Assembly (NCBI GenBank): GCA_040235415.1 | Contig: JBECKR010000365.1 | Span: 1-6,544, forward strand | Source: JBECKR01 sp040235415 | GTDB lineage: Bacteria; Acidobacteriota; Polarisedimenticolia; Polarisedimenticolales; Polarisedimenticolaceae | DNA length: 6,544 nt | Reading direction: 5' to 3' | In this document: positions 5,651-6,544 of the stretch, piece by piece | Layout of the letters: the number at the start of each line of letters is the position of its first letter | Numbering within the stretch: the stretch's first letter is position 1 | The notes under the pieces: generated by a model | Told to the model about the DNA's origin: nothing | Databases searched by the model: none | What the model saw: the letters and a program-made list of their open reading frames with translations, nothing else | Made by a program: the position numbers and the translations under genes

Positions 5651-6232
5651 CTAGGAGTCCTGCTTCTCGGCGCGGCGCACGAACTCGCGCGTCCGGGGGT
5701 CGACAAGCACCCGCTCGCCCGATTCGATGAACAGCGGCACCTTCAGCGTCACGCCGTTCGTCAACGTCGCGTCCTTCAAGGTGCGCCCGGTCGCGGTGTC
5801 GCTGCGCGCCCCGGCCCCGACCAGGTCGACCTCGGCGACGACGTACTGCGGCAGGTCGACGCCGACGACGCGGCCGTCCCAGACCACCGAATCGAGCTGC
5901 ATCCCCTCGGTCAGCCACGCGACGAGGTCGTCGATCGTCTCGTGCGGCATGGCGAACTGGTCGTAAGTCGCGGTGTCCATGAAATGGCAGGACTCGCCGT
6001 CGTCGTACATGAACTGCACGCGGCGGTAGCTGACGTCGGGGACCTCGAACTTCTCGCCGGCCTTGAACGTCTTGTCGAGCAGGTTGCCGCGGACGACGCT
6101 GCGGAGCTTGCAGCGCACGAGCGTCGCCGCGCCCCGCGCCGACGGCGTTTGCACGGTGTAGTCCTCGAGGACGTACGGCTCGCCCTCGACCAGGATGCGG
6201 GCCCCCTTCTTGAAATCGGACGTGCTCAGCAT
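5651..6232 (-). CDS. efp: Elongation factor P family protein with EfpL/YeiP-type loop
   Basis: This 193-residue protein has the three-barrel EF-P architecture: KOW-like domain I (residues 1-65), the OB domain II (about 66-130, with FMYDDGESCHFMD) and the C-terminal OB domain (about 131-190, with SDTATGRTLKDATL and VKVP-like LKVPLF). EF-P binds between the ribosomal P and E sites and relieves stalling on proline stretches. The tip of the domain I loop is TPSARGAATL (29-38), not the PGKG of lysine-modified EF-P. It matches the SPTARGAATL loop of E. coli YeiP (EfpL), including Arg at position 33, while the C-terminal domain reads more like canonical EF-P. The family symbol is given for that reason; efpL/yeiP may be the better name. 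I prefer ATG 6232, where the conserved N-terminus (TSDFKKG) begins, over an ATG at 6280. A GAGG lies 10 bases upstream. It is the first gene of a unit with the rhomboid. Confidence 0.92.
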   Translation of the reverse strand: MLSTSDFKKGARILVEGEPYVLEDYTVQTPSARGAATLVRCKLRSVVRGNLLDKTFKAGEKFEVPDVSYRRVQFMYDDGESCHFMDTATYDQFAMPHETIDDLVAWLTEGMQLDSVVWDGRVVGVDLPQYVVAEVDLVGAGARSDTATGRTLKDATLTNGVTLKVPLFIESGERVLVDPRTREFVRRAEKQDS

Positions 6233-6320
6233 GATCGGTCGCCCTCGTGCGGTGCGCGGGATCGCCGTCCAGGGTGACACCGCCGCGGGCGGCGCGCCAG
6301 CCCCGGAGTATGCTGGGCCG
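6233..6320. promoter_or_regulatory. Divergent intergenic region between efp and bpt
   Basis: These 88 bases must hold promoters for both genes. On the plus strand, TATGCT (6309-6314) resembles a -10 box and would place transcription start at or next to the GTG at 6321, leaving bpt with almost no leader; no good -35 is seen at 16-18 bases. On the same bases the minus strand reads AGCATACT, a possible -10 for efp, also without a clear -35. No operator palindrome stands out. Confidence 0.3.
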
Positions 6321-6544
6321 GTGCAGGTCCTCCAGGACGTTCTCGCTCCGCCCGAGCGCTGCGCCTATCTCCCGGACCGGGAGGCCCGGCTCGAGCTCCG
6401 CCTGATCCTGGACGTCGCGCCCGCGGAGCTCGAGCGGTTCCTCGCTCGGGGCTGGCGGCGGTTCGGGCCCGCGTACTTCCGGCCGGCGTGCGTCGGATGC
6501 CGCGAGTGCGTCTCGCTGCGCGTGCCGGTCGCGGGCTTCCGGCC
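6321..6544 (+). CDS. bpt: Aspartate/glutamate leucyltransferase (Bpt, arginyl-tRNA-protein transferase family), 5' part only
   Basis: Seventy-four codons of the N-terminal domain are present before the window ends. The enzyme transfers leucine (arginine in eukaryotic ATE1) from aminoacyl-tRNA to N-terminal Asp or Glu, creating a degron read by ClpS-ClpAP. Family signatures are ERCAYLPDREARLE (12-25), the alpha-helical stretch to FLARGWRRFGP (40-50), and YFRPACVGCRECVSLRVPV (52-70), matching the usual 'GFRRxG..YRPxCxxCxxCxxxRVPV'. C14 together with C57, C60 and C63 forms the conserved cysteine cluster of this domain. The GTG at 6321 is chosen because the conserved region begins at residue 12 and no other in-frame start lies close by. 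CGGAG is about 12 bases upstream, and an ATG at 6310 is out of frame. It is transcribed divergently from efp. The C-terminal GNAT-like catalytic domain lies outside the window. Confidence 0.88.
   Translation, partial: MQVLQDVLAPPERCAYLPDREARLELRLILDVAPAELERFLARGWRRFGPAYFRPACVGCRECVSLRVPVAGFR

Noticed and set aside
6232..6280. Upstream ATG at 6280 as the efp start
   Set aside because: The extra 16 residues are not part of the conserved EF-P N-terminus, whereas ATG 6232 fits the family length and has a GAGG upstream.

Overview
This is a very GC-rich window (coding third positions almost all G or C) from a bacterium that secretes large multidomain proteins. The secreted lysyl-endopeptidase homologue carrying immunoglobulin-like, MAM-like and fibronectin-like tails, the six-helix rhomboid and the Bpt-type aminoacyl-tRNA-protein transferase fit a free-living Gram-negative lineage such as Acidobacteriota, Myxococcota or a related candidate phylum. 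The exact phylum cannot be fixed from this sequence alone.

Layout. Positions 1-604 (minus) hold the N-terminal two thirds or more of an unrecognised secreted protein that runs off the left edge. Its signal peptide is encoded by a perfect 14-unit AG/CT dinucleotide tract. A 324-bp divergent intergenic region follows (605-928). Next is a small plus-strand gene for a beta-rich protein of unknown function (929-1393). It abuts, with no spacer, the convergent minus-strand GNAT acetyltransferase (1394-2017). The GNAT GTG start overlaps the stop of a secreted Lys-C-like serine protease (2014-4626). A 110-bp gap holding a REP/MITE-like palindromic element (4678-4750) separates the protease from a rhomboid protease gene (4737-5645). 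That gene lies 5 bases downstream of an EF-P family gene with an EfpL/YeiP-type loop (5651-6232). The window ends with a divergent plus-strand gene, the start of an aspartate/glutamate leucyltransferase (bpt, 6321 to the edge).

How the genes work together. The EF-P paralogue and the rhomboid look translationally coupled, as do the protease and the GNAT enzyme, so the minus strand carries two two-gene units in series. Whether they share a transcript across the palindromic gap is not visible. EF-P (relief of ribosome stalling), Bpt (N-degron tagging) and rhomboid (intramembrane proteolysis) are housekeeping or quality-control functions. The Lys-C homologue is an exported degradative enzyme.

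No CRISPR array, tRNA, rRNA, transposase gene or prophage gene was seen. I found no clear new multigene system. The most distinctive signal is the (CT)14 tract inside the signal-peptide codons of the left-edge gene, where gain or loss of one unit gives an early stop, the layout of a phase-variable contingency locus.
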